A stretch of 64,000 nucleotides of DNA from Macrobrachium rosenbergii (GCF_040412425.1 NC_089743.1:89269971-89333970); one strand, 5' to 3'. Shown: positions 1-11,979, counted from the first letter of the stretch. Numbers and translations are program-made. Notes: generated by a model from the sequence alone, not told the origin.

Positions 1-860
1 TGATATAATGGAAGCAAATCCACAGTTATGTATATGTACATACATTTAAAAATAAATCAATATAGATAGCTTTCGGGGACTTGAAAGCATTCTATACTGA
101 TTCATCTTTAAATACACGTGCGTATACATAACTGTTGACTCGCTTCTCCCTTTTAAGACTCGTGCTACTGCGAGTATTTTAAACATACGTACATATACAT
201 AACTGTGGATTTGCTTCTCCATTTTAAGAATCACGCTACTACGAGTATTTTAAATATGCGTACATAATATACATAACTGTGGATTTGCTTCTCCATTTTA
301 AGACTCGTGCTGCTATGAGTATTTTAAATATACGGACGTAATATACATAACTGTGGATTTGCTTCTCCATTTTAAGATTCGTGCTACTACGAGTATTTTA
401 AATATGCGCACATATACATAACTGTGGATTCGCTTCTCCATTTTAGGACTCGTGCTTCTCCATGTCCTGCTACGAATATTTTAAATATACGTACATAATA
501 TACATAACTGTGGATTTGCTTCTTCATTTTAAGACTCATGCAACTACGACTATTTTAAATATGCGTACATATACATAACTGTGGAGTTGCTTCTCCCTTT
601 TAAGACTCGTGCTACCACGAGTATTTAAAATATACGTACATATACATAACTGTGGATTTGCTTCTCCATTTTAAGACTCTTGCTCCTACGAGTATTTTAA
701 ATATGCGTACATAATATACATAACTGGATTTGCCTCCCCATTTCAAGACTCGTGCTACTACGGGTATTTTAAATATGCGTACATAATATACATAACTGTG
801 GATTTGCTTCTCCATTTCAAGACTCGTGCTACTACGAGTATTTTCTAACTGATATAATGT
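1..860. repeat. ~68-77 bp minisatellite with inverted leader
   Basis: About ten tandem units run from ~108 to ~848. Each carries the phrase cataactgtggatttgcttc, then tctccattttaagactcgtg, then a short hairpin (ctcgt...acgag) and an AT-rich linker. Positions 11-50 hold the same phrase in reverse complement, so the array begins with an inverted partial unit. The 10-mer tgatataatg occurs at 1-10 and again at 850-859, bracketing the array like a target-site duplication, although the window edge prevents checking further left. The open frames here (for example 46-234 and 612-815 on the minus strand) are translated repeat and not genes. Confidence 0.9.
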
Positions 861-2082
861 TATGCGTATTATCCCCAGTTTGTTGTGCTTTTAATCGTCT
901 CTCCATCGCAATGATGGTGAGAATTCAGCGCAGCTATAAAGAACGGAGCGAGAAAGCTGATCCTTTAATTCGATAAAGACGGCATTCCTTAGGGGTAGCT
1001 TAGCGGACAGATAGAAAAGAAAACTGGGGATGGGTGGATTAAAGGGGGGTGAGGTAGGGGGAGGGGTGGGGTGGGGAGAGGGCGTTGGTAAGGTATAGGC
1101 ATCGGGAAGATAAACCACTGGCGTAGAATCTGTATTTCTTTGTGAGTTTTCTTCCTACTCTAACACCCCCTCCTCCCACAGCTCCTCACCCAGTCCCCCG
1201 TCCCTCAGAGGCCTCTTGAAAATTTTATGACAAAACCAGTTTTGGCAGTGATAGTACTGCGATGTAAGTGAGGTGTATAAGGAACATCGCATTGAATTCC
1301 TCAAATATTTCTCAAGTTTTATTTTATACTTTGTTCTTTTCGCATTGACATTTGTTGTGGAAATTAAAAGGAGTTAGAGGAAGATGAAACGAAAATCGGT
1401 GCGTATTGGAAATTCTTGCATTAAAACATGTTTTACGCAGTGACTTTTCCCGAGTACAAAGCGATTTGTACGGTGCATATTAAATTATCATTGCTCACTG
1501 TTACTCTGTGTGCTTGGAAATCTAAAACTGCAGAAGTACTCTTGATTATGTATGTAGACAGATTGCTCTTTATACTGCAAGAAACGAGCAAAGGTTAGTA
1601 GAAAATAAGAAAGAGGAAGTATGGAGAGGGTCGGGCTCAACTACGATGGAAGCAACAGACCTTTCCGCCTCTTAAAGAAAGGAAGGTTATGAGACGGGAA
1701 AAACAGAATCAGGAAGAAAATTCGAAAGTTTGCCAGTGGAAGGAAAGAAATTCCGTGAACTGAGCAATTCGTCTTCGAGGACTTTTTGTACATACGTATA
1801 TGAACATGAGGATTATAATCACACTGACACGTAATTTATACGCTACGCCTAACCACAGGCAACAGTAATAACTGGGTGCAAATCGTGACTTCGAATTTAT
1901 ATCTAAGCCACTTTCAGAGGACTGATACATAATGAGAGAAATTGACATGTTTATGTCGTACCTCACCTCAGAAATAGATGAGTGTACATCTCCACTCAAC
2001 CCCCTTCCACTTGTCAGTTGCGGATAGCCTATCTGGTTTCCACCGATCTGTTTGTTCGTTTGTACTGTCCCTTTAGCATATA

Positions 2083-2083
<1 letters not shown>
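861..2083. other. no gene seen; G-rich stretch at 1021-1083
   Basis: Mostly AT-rich unique-looking sequence without a supportable gene. Positions 1021-1083 are strongly G-rich on the plus strand, with at least five runs of four or more G separated by short spacers. This could form a G-quadruplex, and the complementary strand is a C/T-rich mirror. The minus-strand frame at 891-1118 is a low-complexity Pro/Ser reading of this tract. Confidence 0.6.

Positions 2084-2158
<75 letters not shown>
2084..2158. repeat. (AT)n microsatellite
   Basis: About 75 bases of nearly uninterrupted AT dinucleotide, directly followed by a Penelope-like terminal fragment. Confidence 0.97.
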
Positions 2159-2161
<3 letters not shown>

Positions 2162-2260
2162 AAGTTGCTGCTGCTATGAGTTCTCTGAAAATGGCTTTGG
2201 TATAAAGTCGAAACCGGTCATGATTTACACCCACTGTTCCATTCTGCCTATGGTAAAGTG
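2159..2260 (+). ncRNA. Penelope-like terminus with hammerhead-like core
   Basis: This segment shares the phrase ataaagtcgaaaccggtca with the termini of the large Penelope-like element at 11.9-15.8 kb. Read on the plus strand it gives ctgaaaa (2184-2190, near the hammerhead box CUGANGA). Next comes a 5-bp stem, ggctt/aagtc, around a 7-nt loop, then GAAA (2210-2213), self-complementary CCGG, and UC. That order is the layout of a hammerhead with a very short helix III. Hammerhead motifs are known in Penelope-like elements. Box 1 deviates at one core position and helix I is weak here, so this copy is probably inactive. Confidence 0.45.
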
Positions 2261-2879
2261 CTGGCAAAATTATAGTGAAAACTTTTGTTTCTGTATTTTT
2301 TCGTATCATACATGTATCAACTTTGTATTGCGTTTCATGTTATTTTAAAATCTAGTTTACTATACATTGCCACATTCAGAGTTCAGATGAAAGTTATTAT
2401 TGTTATTACTCGGGACTTGTCTCTGCCGTCTATCATATACCAACCCATTGCATTATAAATGTCAACCTTCCGTTTTCTATTCCACTTCCGTTGAGTCTAA
2501 TTACTTGTTCCAACAGTCGTTTTACTTTTGACCCTTAGTTCATCAGTTTTCTCTCCCTGTTGAGTTTCCTCAATAATTTACAAGTTCCTTATCGTATTTT
2601 ACTCTTTATCCAATCTTGCACTTCTGTAAGATTCTTTAAACTTCTAGGTGTGTATTAATTGACTTTGTGCGTATACATGTATACACATACAATTTTTTGC
2701 TCGCCTCGTCTTCCTAATGTATCATTATGATGTATTCTGTCAAGAGAAGAGAAGTAATTTTAAAATATTGCTGTTATTTCTTTATATCAATCTTTTCGTT
2801 GATTTTCAATGTTTTCTCCAGGTGGAGATAAATATTAGTATGTTAAACTAATGCCTCTTCTCAATATTTAGATAGGCTC

Positions 2880-3052
2880 AACATACAGCTATAATATGGT
2901 TCGGATTCCACAATAAACTGTAGGTCCAGGTCCTAGGTAACCAGTTGGTTCTTGGTCACGTGAAATAAATCTAATCCTTCGGGCCAGCCCTAGGAGAGCT
3001 GTTAATCAGCTGAGTGGTCTGGTTAAACTAAGATAACTTAACATACAGCTAT
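2880..3052 (+). mobile_element. SINE, 5'-truncated, with 13-bp TSD
   Basis: The sequence from the ataatatggttcgg phrase to ggttaaactaagataactta matches the 3' half of three longer copies at 10.4, 30.8 and 61.0 kb. The 13-mer aacatacagctat occurs exactly at 2880-2892 and 3040-3052, flanking the insertion. The 5' end of the repeat overlaps the target duplication by a few bases, as expected for truncated target-primed insertions. The tRNA-like head is missing. Confidence 0.88.
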
Positions 3053-3235
3053 TTATTTTGAAGTCGCATAGTATTTCAGATATTGTTAGGGCATTCTTTA
3101 TAAATGAATATAAATTTTTTAGGTCACTCGTTTTTAAGCTTTTGCTGAGTAAATTAAGTCATTAGAACTGCCGTTGTATATCTGGATCTATCTTGATGAA
3201 GCCTCACAGTATATGCCATACAAATTTGTAAGATT
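3053..3235. other. no feature seen
   Basis: AT-rich sequence with no supportable gene or repeat. Confidence 0.4.
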
Positions 3236-3525
3236 ATTCTTTTTACGGCAGCTGATTTTGTAATGTTACTGATATGTGAGATTGTTTTATTGACTTATAC
3301 CCGACATATTGCTTTGAAAGTTACAGCAATCTGTTAGCAGTCCGTATTATATTTTTTCTAATTTTTTTTTGTAACGTTTCCCATAATTCTTTTTACGGCA
3401 GTTGATTTTGTAGTGTTACTTTGTGCTATTGTTTTATCAGCTAATACCCGACACATTTCTTTGAAAGTTACAGCAATCTGTCAGCAATCTCTAATATATT
3501 TTTTCTAATTCTTTTTTTGTAGCGT
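3236..3525. repeat. two-copy ~150-bp tandem duplication
   Basis: The phrase attctttttacggcag starts near 3236 and again near 3386. Both copies continue through gattttgta, a variable patch, tacccgaca, ctttgaaagttacagcaatc and a T-rich end (ttttttctaatt). Scattered substitutions and small indels show the duplication is not recent. Confidence 0.85.
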
Positions 3526-3850
3526 TTTAATCGATCAGCCCACGAACCCTCAGCACGGAAATCGTGGCTGTATCGTTCCACGTTTCCGTAACATCCCACC
3601 CCCCAAAAAAACCTTCATAATTTGCATGGTATTTCCTGCTGGCTAATGTTAATGTTGGAGGCAAGGGGAAATGTATGTAGCCAGATTCATCTAATTGGCG
3701 TTAGGGATGTCATGCATTGGTTGATCTTCCATGCAAATGCACTGGCACGGAAAGAGAAAAAGTAAGGTAAGCTTGTGCGGCGAGGAAACAAGGAGCTTTA
3801 TGCTCTAGTTCCGGTGGGCCTGTTGGTGTTCCCTGCAATGTTTTATATAA
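3526..3850. other. no gene seen
   Basis: Mixed-composition sequence with a C/A-rich patch near 3595-3612. No coding or repeat structure could be supported. Confidence 0.4.
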
Positions 3851-3880
3851 TTGTGTGTGTATGTATATATATATGTATAT

Positions 3881-3979
<99 letters not shown>

Positions 3980-4089
3980 ATATGTATGTGTGTATGTATA
4001 TGTATGTATGTATATATATTATATATACATATATATAACTATATATTATATATATACGTAAATATATCTATATAATATATTATATAATG

Positions 4090-4159
<70 letters not shown>
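3851..4159. repeat. AT / GTAT microsatellite block
   Basis: Two long (AT)n tracts (about 3881-3976 and 4095-4159) separated by degenerate TATG and TATA sequence. All overlapping open frames translate to Tyr-Ile or Ile-Tyr runs and are not genes. Confidence 0.97.
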
Positions 4160-4161
<2 letters not shown>

Positions 4162-4943
4162 CCTACACGTATGTATTATGTATGTATATGTATAAATTTC
4201 CGACTCCTATCGGGCTCAAAACCAGGTCTTTTTCGATCCGGATGTGAATCAGACATATTTCTGTTGCACGCATGATTGTGCACTGATTACTTCCAGTATA
4301 CATGTATATATACATATACTGTATATAATTACATATATAATGTATTTATTTATGTACGTACGTGTGTGTTTGGGATTGGGTATTGTTGTGAGTCATTTCC
4401 AGTAAGATGGAAAGAGCAACGGGAGAATATTGTGCCACGCTTGCATTCATATTGCAGTTGCAGAATCAACCCGAGTAATTTTAAACTGCCAAAAATGAGT
4501 GGCCTTGGCCCCTCCACCGATTTCTCCCATAATTTAGTTTAGAAGCTCACATAAACGTTGTTAGAATTTTTCAGGTTCTTTCAACCCATTCTTGAGGTAT
4601 CGTGCTGAATATGCACTCGTGAGAAAACGTAATAAGTACTGCCTGGTAAAAGTAGTTAATGGTATTTTGTAATGATATCAACAATAGTGCCGGTAATTAT
4701 ATTTATGAAAACGCAGTAGTAACTCTTCATGTTTAATGCTGTTATCCTCTTCATCATTCTCACTATCATTTTAAACCAGCCTGATATAGAAAATAAAATG
4801 GCAACTGCCTTTAAACGTAAAAAACTCCTTTTTTTTTTTTTGTCGGTTCCGGTTCTCAGGTAACCTTTTGCGCACAAGGCAGTTTAGAAGAGGCATCAGA
4901 CCGAAATGTTTCACCCACTGCTTTATATCCAGTAATTAATCTG

Positions 4944-4946
<3 letters not shown>

Positions 4947-5012
<66 letters not shown>
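4947..5012. repeat. (CT)n microsatellite
   Basis: About 66 bases of uninterrupted CT. The flanks 4160-4946 and 5013-5190 contain no supportable gene. Confidence 0.97.
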
Positions 5013-5015
<3 letters not shown>

Positions 5016-5188
5016 GCGACCTCCAACTCACAGATCCGGAATCACGATGTTTGTTTCAAGTAAAATGTTCCGATCTTGTCTTAGTTTGAAACGGGTAAAG
5101 TGTATTGTTTTGAATTGTTGAAGTTCCTGCTGGATACATTTAGTTACTTCAGTTTGAGGGTTTGTGAATTTCTTTCGCTAAAATTGTT

Positions 5189-5192
<4 letters not shown>

Positions 5193-5244
<52 letters not shown>

Positions 5245-5701
5245 TATATTTATATATATATATATTTAAGCCTTTGATTTTGTTTTTTTTTTCTTACTTC
5301 TCCAGTTATTGCAATGGAGAGGCTTTGTGAAAGAATTGCCCCAAGAATCAGTTTTAAATATTTAAGATTTATTGATTTCTTAATGCGAACTATTGTAAGA
5401 AATTTTCTCTGAAGTTCAATGATCTTGTTTGCAAATTGTCGCCGTGTTCATTTTGCTAGCTGATAAGGTTCTAGAAGCATTTCTCTGGTAAAAATGTAAT
5501 TTTTAATGTATGGTGTTTTAATTCATGTATATTAGATACCTTTCTGTGGGAGGTATGTATTTGAAAAGAAATGTAACTATATAATCAACTCACAGAGACG
5601 AATTTTAGTATTATGCAATGTTTAACCGTATATACATACTGTATAAATACATACATACATACATAAATACACACACACATATATATATATGTTTGTGTGT
5701 G

Positions 5702-5789
<88 letters not shown>

Positions 5790-5794
5790 AATAT

Positions 5795-5862
<68 letters not shown>
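5193..5862. repeat. three (AT)n tracts with GTGTAT interruptions
   Basis: (AT)n runs at about 5193-5238, 5708-5778 and 5802-5862. The last two are joined by GTAT and ACACAC variants. Unique AT-rich sequence at 5239-5700 shows no gene. Confidence 0.95.
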
Positions 5863-5866
<4 letters not shown>

Positions 5867-7259
5867 CACCACAATGCCTTTTTCTCCTTAAAGATGTGGC
5901 TCGGAATTGCCATCCAGTCCAGGTTTTCAGCACGTATTTTGGGACAAGGTTGCTATAGACCCTTTATCTTCTCCATTTACTCAAATAACTATCGGGACAA
6001 CAGATATTCTATGTAATGTATCGAACTTGCCTGATTCGTTCCACTTCGCCCGCGAATCGAGCTCTGGTCCTCTCGCTGGTGAAATGAGTGTCGCGACCAA
6101 TAGACCACGAATCATTTAAATTACATAGAAGTCGATCTTGCGTTTCGTAAGAGTGCGAGACATGCACTCGTGTGTTATATAACGGCATTTTTGTCTGTGA
6201 ACCAGTCTGTGACACGTGTTTCTCGTTTTCACTATATCGTTTACTGCAGTTTAGTTTTACTAGCGTATTGTAGTCCAGGTCTGTTGAGTACTCCCTGTAC
6301 GTTCATTATACTTACCATGGACAAATAATCGTCTTAGTAAGTCAACCAGATTCTTTTGACCATTCACACCTTTATGAAATATGCATTATTTCATAATTGT
6401 ATGTCTCCGTTACATACTCAGGTATGTAACCGACTTTTAATTGATTATTATTGCAAAGTCATGAGCTATTGTAACAGGTGTGGATTTAATTTGGCCAAAT
6501 TTATTTTCTTTTACGATTCATCTATGAGAAATCTCAGTTGGACGTAAACTCGACCGCTTCAAACAAGTCTTATTTATCAGATTGACAGATGATATTTTTA
6601 ACTGTTCGTTTGTATATTAACAGATATTTCCGACTTTCAAAGCAAGCCTTTTGTCACATTTACGAGGGAGTGCAACCTGAGTTTAATTAACTTGCCTAGC
6701 ATGGTTTTATAGGTTCTCTTATTTGACAAAGCCCTCTTTAACAGAAAATTTATACATCCTTTTAAGCAACCTAATTGTGAGACAAGTAAATGTAATTGAT
6801 GTAGAAGTCTAATGAATAATTTGTTATAGTCATTGTCGTATGGAGAATATGAATCAGTGAATGATTGCTCTTCCAGTTTATGCATAATTGTTATATCTAC
6901 AAAGAAATATAACCAAGGGGTAATTATGAAATTATTTTCGCTGTTCACTTTTGACAAATTTCGTTATGAATCTAGACTTTTAATAAGGCATATTTATCTT
7001 TGTCACCTGTTGTGTTTACATTATAGTTTGTTGATTCCCGATAAAGCCTTATCTTTCGCCACGGAGGGCTGTGTCATTATGAAATCAAAGGAACCCGTCC
7101 CCCCCCTTCCTTGTCTGGTCAAGTGCTCTCTGATATGGCTTATCTTTTAAATTAGACTTGGATTTTGAAAATCATTGCCTTCATATCGAGGAGACTGATT
7201 AAACTTTATTATTTTTGATATTTTATATGGCGGTGGTCTTGGTGCTGAAGATATCATTG

Positions 7260-7261
<2 letters not shown>
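5863..7261. other. no gene seen
   Basis: The longest open frames here (5907-6119 plus, 6637-6957 minus, 6833-7150 plus) overlap on opposite strands. They have no recognisable motif and no codon pattern that sets them apart from neighbouring intergenic DNA. Confidence 0.45.
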
Positions 7262-7326
<65 letters not shown>

Positions 7327-7550
7327 GGCACGATCCCAAGATCCCTGAAAAGGAATCTGGAAAAAGTAGATGCCGAAGTAGCTCCAGGACTCATGCAGAA
7401 GAGTGTGCTACCAGAAACAGCGCACATAGTGAGAAAAGTGATGGACGCCTAAGGAGGCAGGATGCAACCCGGAACCCCAAGCTATAAACAAAAAACCAGT
7501 CGAATAGGATGACTGTGATAGACAAAAAAAAAAAAAAAAAAAAAAAAAAG

Positions 7551-7622
<72 letters not shown>

Positions 7623-7623
7623 T
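7262..7623 (+). mobile_element. LINE 3' end between (AAT)n tracts
   Basis: The order is (AAT)n at 7262-7326, a LINE coding tail at 7327-7452, a ~70-base 3' UTR, poly(A) at 7524-7549, then (AAT)n at 7551-7622. The poly(A) places the retroelement 3' end on the plus strand. The 5' truncation lies inside the left AAT tract, so microsatellite and insertion are tightly coupled. The AAT after the poly(A) may be the element's own tail repeat or may have grown from it. Confidence 0.8.
7327..7452 (+). pseudogene. LINE polyprotein C-terminal fragment (41 codons)
   Basis: Reading from GGC at 7327 gives an uninterrupted 41-residue frame that begins GTIPRSLKRNLEKV, contains APGLMQKSVL and ends RKVMDA before TAA. 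I read this as the C-terminal tail of a non-LTR retrotransposon polyprotein, because it starts at a truncation point and is followed by a short UTR and poly(A). This is not the frame of the longer open frame at 7215-7487, which is a shadow. No reverse transcriptase core remains, so the copy is dead on arrival. The LINE clade cannot be assigned from this piece. Confidence 0.65.
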
Positions 7624-8152
7624 CAACATTCTGAGCTTTGTCGTATGTTACAAGTCCACAGTTGTATTATAGCTGTTGTTAAGGTTTCTCCTGTAAATCT
7701 ATTACTAATAGTACGAGCTTACCTATACCAACAAAAATAACAGCAATATAAGAGAGGGTCGACATGGTAAGGCTTGGCATTTTTCATTCTGCATCCTTAT
7801 GCAGGGGCTAGTGGTGAGAAAGCATGGCTCGGGGCTGGACGACGGCAAGTCTAAATGTCGAGTTTATTACTCATAGGTTATCTTTGTTATACAGGGAAAA
7901 TAAATATAAGGAAACACACATTACAGGTCATTATTATTTTATAGAGTCTTCTCTATTTTCCTTGCAGTTTTCCTTTCTTTTGTTGTTTTATTTTCCTTCA
8001 TTCAGGCTTATAGCAGGAAAGACTGACAGAAAAGAAGGGTACAGGCTACTTTTATGATTGTGTGGGAGTGGGTTCACAATCTGTGTGGGGAATTTGGTTA
8101 ATGATTTAAAGGAGAAAGTTCCCTTGTTTGAGCGTTGTTCACAATCCCGGCT
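7624..8152. other. no gene seen
   Basis: AT-rich unique sequence. The plus-strand frame at 7824-8057 has no recognisable domain. Confidence 0.4.
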
Positions 8153-8254
<102 letters not shown>

Positions 8255-8291
8255 TGGAAGGAAATAGACCCTGTCTTAAACAGGTCTTAGT

Positions 8292-8424
8292 AAAAAGGAT
8301 GGCTGCATTATGCGAATTTATCTTTTCTATTTTCCTTATAATTCGCTGAGTCTGAAAAGCGAATTATAAGGAAAATAGAAAAGATGCTGTATAAGATAAA
8401 TTCGCATAATACAGCCATCCTTTT
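8292..8424. mobile_element. foldback / MITE-like hairpin
   Basis: Arms at 8292-8347 and 8358-8424 are reverse complements of each other (aaaaggatggctgcattatg ... ending in aaggaaaatagaaaag reversed), around a 10-base loop. The right arm carries a ~12-base insertion, gctgtataagat. It sits between two ATT microsatellites. No transposase or clear target duplication is visible, because the flanks are repetitive. Confidence 0.8.
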
Positions 8425-8426
8425 AA

Positions 8427-8427
<1 letters not shown>

Positions 8428-8484
<57 letters not shown>
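8428..8484. repeat. (ATT)n microsatellite
   Basis: Uninterrupted ATT immediately right of the foldback element. The following 8485-9205 shows no gene; the minus frame at 8704-9129 (141 codons) is Lys/Asn/Ile-rich with no recognisable domain. Confidence 0.95.
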
Positions 8485-8486
<2 letters not shown>

Positions 8487-9199
8487 CACCAGTGCGTCCG
8501 CACGACTGGGGGTTGGGATTATTTTAGGCTTATTTTTGGGGGTGAGGCTGTGCCGTTCATTTGGCTTTTATCAAATTCCTCCGGCTGAGATTTGAAACCT
8601 GTTTTTCATTGACCGACTTGGCCTGTACAGCGACAAGAAAATTCTCATCTTGGTCTATAGGCCTGATAGTGAATTGGTCACAGATGGTTGTGTGAATAAG
8701 TATCTAGTTGATTGTAGTTTTCAGATACTGCAAAAATTCCTTTGCTCTTGGAGCTGATCTTTGTGAACTCAGTTTCCTATTATTTTCCTTGTTAAAACAT
8801 ATGTTGTCTGAATGCGGCGTGAACTGATAGTGCATTTTCAAGATTATGCAAAAAATGTTTTTAAGAGGTTGATTGTATTCATATTTTATACAGTAGTATA
8901 TTGGTTCGTTTCTTGACAATGTCAGTTTTATGAAATGAGTCAATCTGGTTTTTGTTATTTTGGATTTTGCGAGAATTATTCCTGCTTTCAAGAACTTGTT
9001 TTTGTACCGTTTATTTAGTATACTGACATATGTTTTGTGAATTAGACAGTTTCGTGAATACGTGCTTTGTTCATCTTTTGTTGTTAGATGCTCTCCAAAC
9101 AACTGTCTGTTCCTGAGGTATTTTTTCAATTTACTTATATGATATAAAGATCTGTGTTTGTAAAGTTAATAGATTGAGAAACCCTGTTATATATATGTG

Positions 9200-9412
<213 letters not shown>

Positions 9413-9759
9413 GCTGTTTTTTATGAAATATTTTTTTAATGAATATGGTGTTTAATAAGAATTTATAGCTGTTCTAAGAAGTTTTGTTACCTTCAGATAG
9501 ACCATGCCTCTTTTAAGTAGTAAAATTTAACCTTGCACATGGCTCTTCCAATTAGCCTGTTATACAGTATCCACTAACTTTGACAACTGGAACCCACTGT
9601 GCATTCCAGAGGCCATCAAATAGTGTTTTTCGTAAATAACTCTGAAACCGACTTATGGATTTGCATGCCACCAAAGCACTGAGTGTTTCAAACTCCGTCC
9701 TAATTTTCGGAAGTACTGTGCATTGCCATATGTGTTTCATTAACTTTTTTACTTAAGAA

Positions 9760-10252
9760 AATGAGGTTAAGAGGTTAAAGCTACGCTTAGCCATCCAACC
9801 AAATGAGGTTAAAGCTGCGCTTAGCCACCCAACCAAATGAGGTTAAAGCTGCGCTTAGCCACCCAGCCAAATGAGGTTAAGAGGTTAAAGCTGCCCTTAG
9901 CCACCCAACCAAATGAGGTTGTGAGGTTAAAGCTGCCTTGAGCCACCCAACCAAATGAGGTTATGAGGTTAAAGCTGTCCTTAGCCACCCGACCAAATGA
10001 GGTCATGAGGTTAAAGCTGCCCTTAGGGACCCAACCAAATGAGGTTATGAGGTTAAAGCTGCGCCTAGCCACCCAGCCAAATGAGGTTAAGAGGTTAAAG
10101 CTGCGCTTAGCCACCCAACCAAATGAGGTTGTGAGGTTAAAGCTGCCCTTAGTCACCCAACCAAATGAGGCTGTGAGGTTAAAGCTGCCCTTAGCCACCC
10201 AACCAAATGAGGCTGTGAGGTTATAGCTGCGCTTAGCCACCCAACCAAATGA
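9760..10252. repeat. 42-bp minisatellite, ~12 units
   Basis: The unit reads aaatgaggttaagaggttaa then agctgcgcttagccacccaacc. Shorter 34-base variants lack one aggtt phrase. Because 42 is divisible by three, both strands stay open: a minus frame at 9821-10240 and a plus frame at 9963-10226. Each encodes a 14-residue repeat (for example GSFNLTASFGWVAK). Variation between units affects both strands alike and there is no start context or flanking exon signal, so I treat it as a minisatellite and not a repeat protein. Confidence 0.9.
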
Positions 10253-10406
10253 TTGTAGGATCTAGGATCTGGCCCCAGGTATAACATGCGCACTCAGATC
10301 GTTAGTTTTGAAGGCTTGACGTTGTCTTGCAAAGATTGCTTTGGAGGAAAATGTACGGGAAGAGGAAGACGAATATGACGAGAATCCAAAGAAGAGACGA
10401 TTTTCA

Positions 10407-10716
10407 TTTCTAATCGGTTTGAGTTCCTCATTGGACGGGTTGGTACCGTTCTCAGCGAGCACTATGCTGGTCCCGCGTTCGATTCTCCGAGCGGCTAATG
10501 AAGAATTAGAGGAATTTATTTCTGGTGATAGAAATTCATTTCTCGCTATAATGTGGTTCGGATCCCACAATAAGCTGTAGGTCCCGTTGCTAGGTAACCA
10601 GTTGGTTCTTAGCCACGTAAAATAAATCTAATCCTTCAGGCCAGCCCTAGGAGAGCTGTTAATCAGCTCAGTGGTCTGGTTAAATTAAGGTATGCTTAAC
10701 TTTTCTAATAGGTTTG
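10407..10716 (+). mobile_element. tRNA-like SINE, full length, 15-bp TSD
   Basis: A ~280-bp element whose head carries a B-box-like phrase, GTTCGATTC (10477-10485), about 35-40 bases after a D-arm-like ttggacgggttgg. The body contains gaattagaggaatttatttc, and the 3' part contains taggtaaccagttgg and ggccagccctaggagagctg. Imperfect 15-mers tttctaatcggtttg (10407-10421) and tttctaataggtttg (10702-10716) flank it as target-site duplications with one mismatch. The minus frame 10262-10570 and plus frame 10341-10580 are shadows of this repeat. Confidence 0.88.
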
Positions 10717-11792
10717 GTGTAGTTATTCGTGAATAATAGGCTAATAAGTAAACGAAAAAACTCGGCTAGGATCTAAGTAGGAAATCCATAAGCTTGCTGC
10801 TGTTAAACATTAAAACTTGCAACTCCAAATAAATGAATGTTTCCTGTAAAAGTACAGCCGAAAAGCAATTGAAAACTCACTAAGTATCACAGAATACCAC
10901 ATCGATTTGAAAGACTTCGGAAGAGCTATTTGAAAACATTGAGAAACAGCGGGTAAATTTAGCCTAGGACTTTCACCGTAGACCCTTGAGTAAAAACACT
11001 CAACGTAACGTATTATCGCAATATATAGTCTGTTCATTGGAACCAAGAAAGTTGGGAGTAAGAAGTCGCTAACTGGATTTAGTCACAAGACAGTCAGTGG
11101 TCGCCGCGCGAACATCTCTGGTCATACCTTGTGGCTTGGTCACAGCCTGAACATTTTGTCTAATTCATTCTCTACTTTTAATTCAATTTCTGTCTACTCT
11201 TTTGTAAGAAACAGTCGTTTCTTTAACATTAATTTTTATGAATGAGCACCGCAAGCTTCTGGATGATAAACATAATTTCCGGCTTAGATTACCGCCAGAT
11301 TTGTTCATTCACTGTTAGTCTGTTAAAATGAATAACCTTAACAAGCCAGCGGAAATGAACGTCATTTCTACTTTGTATTCTCGTCATATTCGTTATCATA
11401 TTCACGTTTATTTTCCTGTAACGCAAGCTTTGCAAGACAACGTCTGCGATTTCAAACATTCGTCCGAAATGACTCATATCGCGAACTGCGATTTGACGGC
11501 CAGTTTTAACCTGTCTTTTATCGGGACCCCAATAAAAATTTATGATGTTGTCTCGTAGCATTATGGAGCTTGAAATTTAGGGCCTGAACTCATCTCCTAG
11601 GAATGCGAAATTGGCCCACTATATCTCTGGGAGAAGTACGTTATGACAACAGGTACACGGGACGAGTGGAACAGCAGATATCAGCAGTGGTAGAAATTTG
11701 AGCAGTTTATTCGATGAAGCCAAATTATGTCACAATTAATTGGGACATTGGCTGGATTAATATATTCCTTGATAAGAATTAAGGGCTAGATT
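10717..11792. other. no gene seen
   Basis: Unique-looking AT-rich DNA. Overlapping frames at 11289-11561 minus and 11328-11558 plus have no recognisable motif. Confidence 0.4.
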
Positions 11793-11847
11793 ATTCAGGA
11801 GCACAACACACACATACACACACATACACGCGCACACACACACACAC

Positions 11848-11933
<86 letters not shown>
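11793..11933. repeat. compound (AC)n(AT)n microsatellite
   Basis: AC-rich start then about 80 bases of AT, ending directly at the left end of the Penelope-like palindrome. Confidence 0.95.
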
Positions 11934-11939
<6 letters not shown>

Positions 11940-11979
11940 CACACATTACCACAGGTGAAAAATAAGAAACGGGGTGTAG

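Noticed and set aside
4200..4260. SINE head from a B-box-like ggttttgagcccg on the minus strand
   Set aside because: No matching A box or body; similarity too short.
5618..6016. 132-codon frame with Tyr-Ile repeats
   Set aside because: Translated (AT)n tract.
8704..9129. 141-codon minus frame
   Set aside because: Lys/Asn/Ile-rich in AT-rich DNA, no motif, no repeat relationship; length is within chance for this composition.
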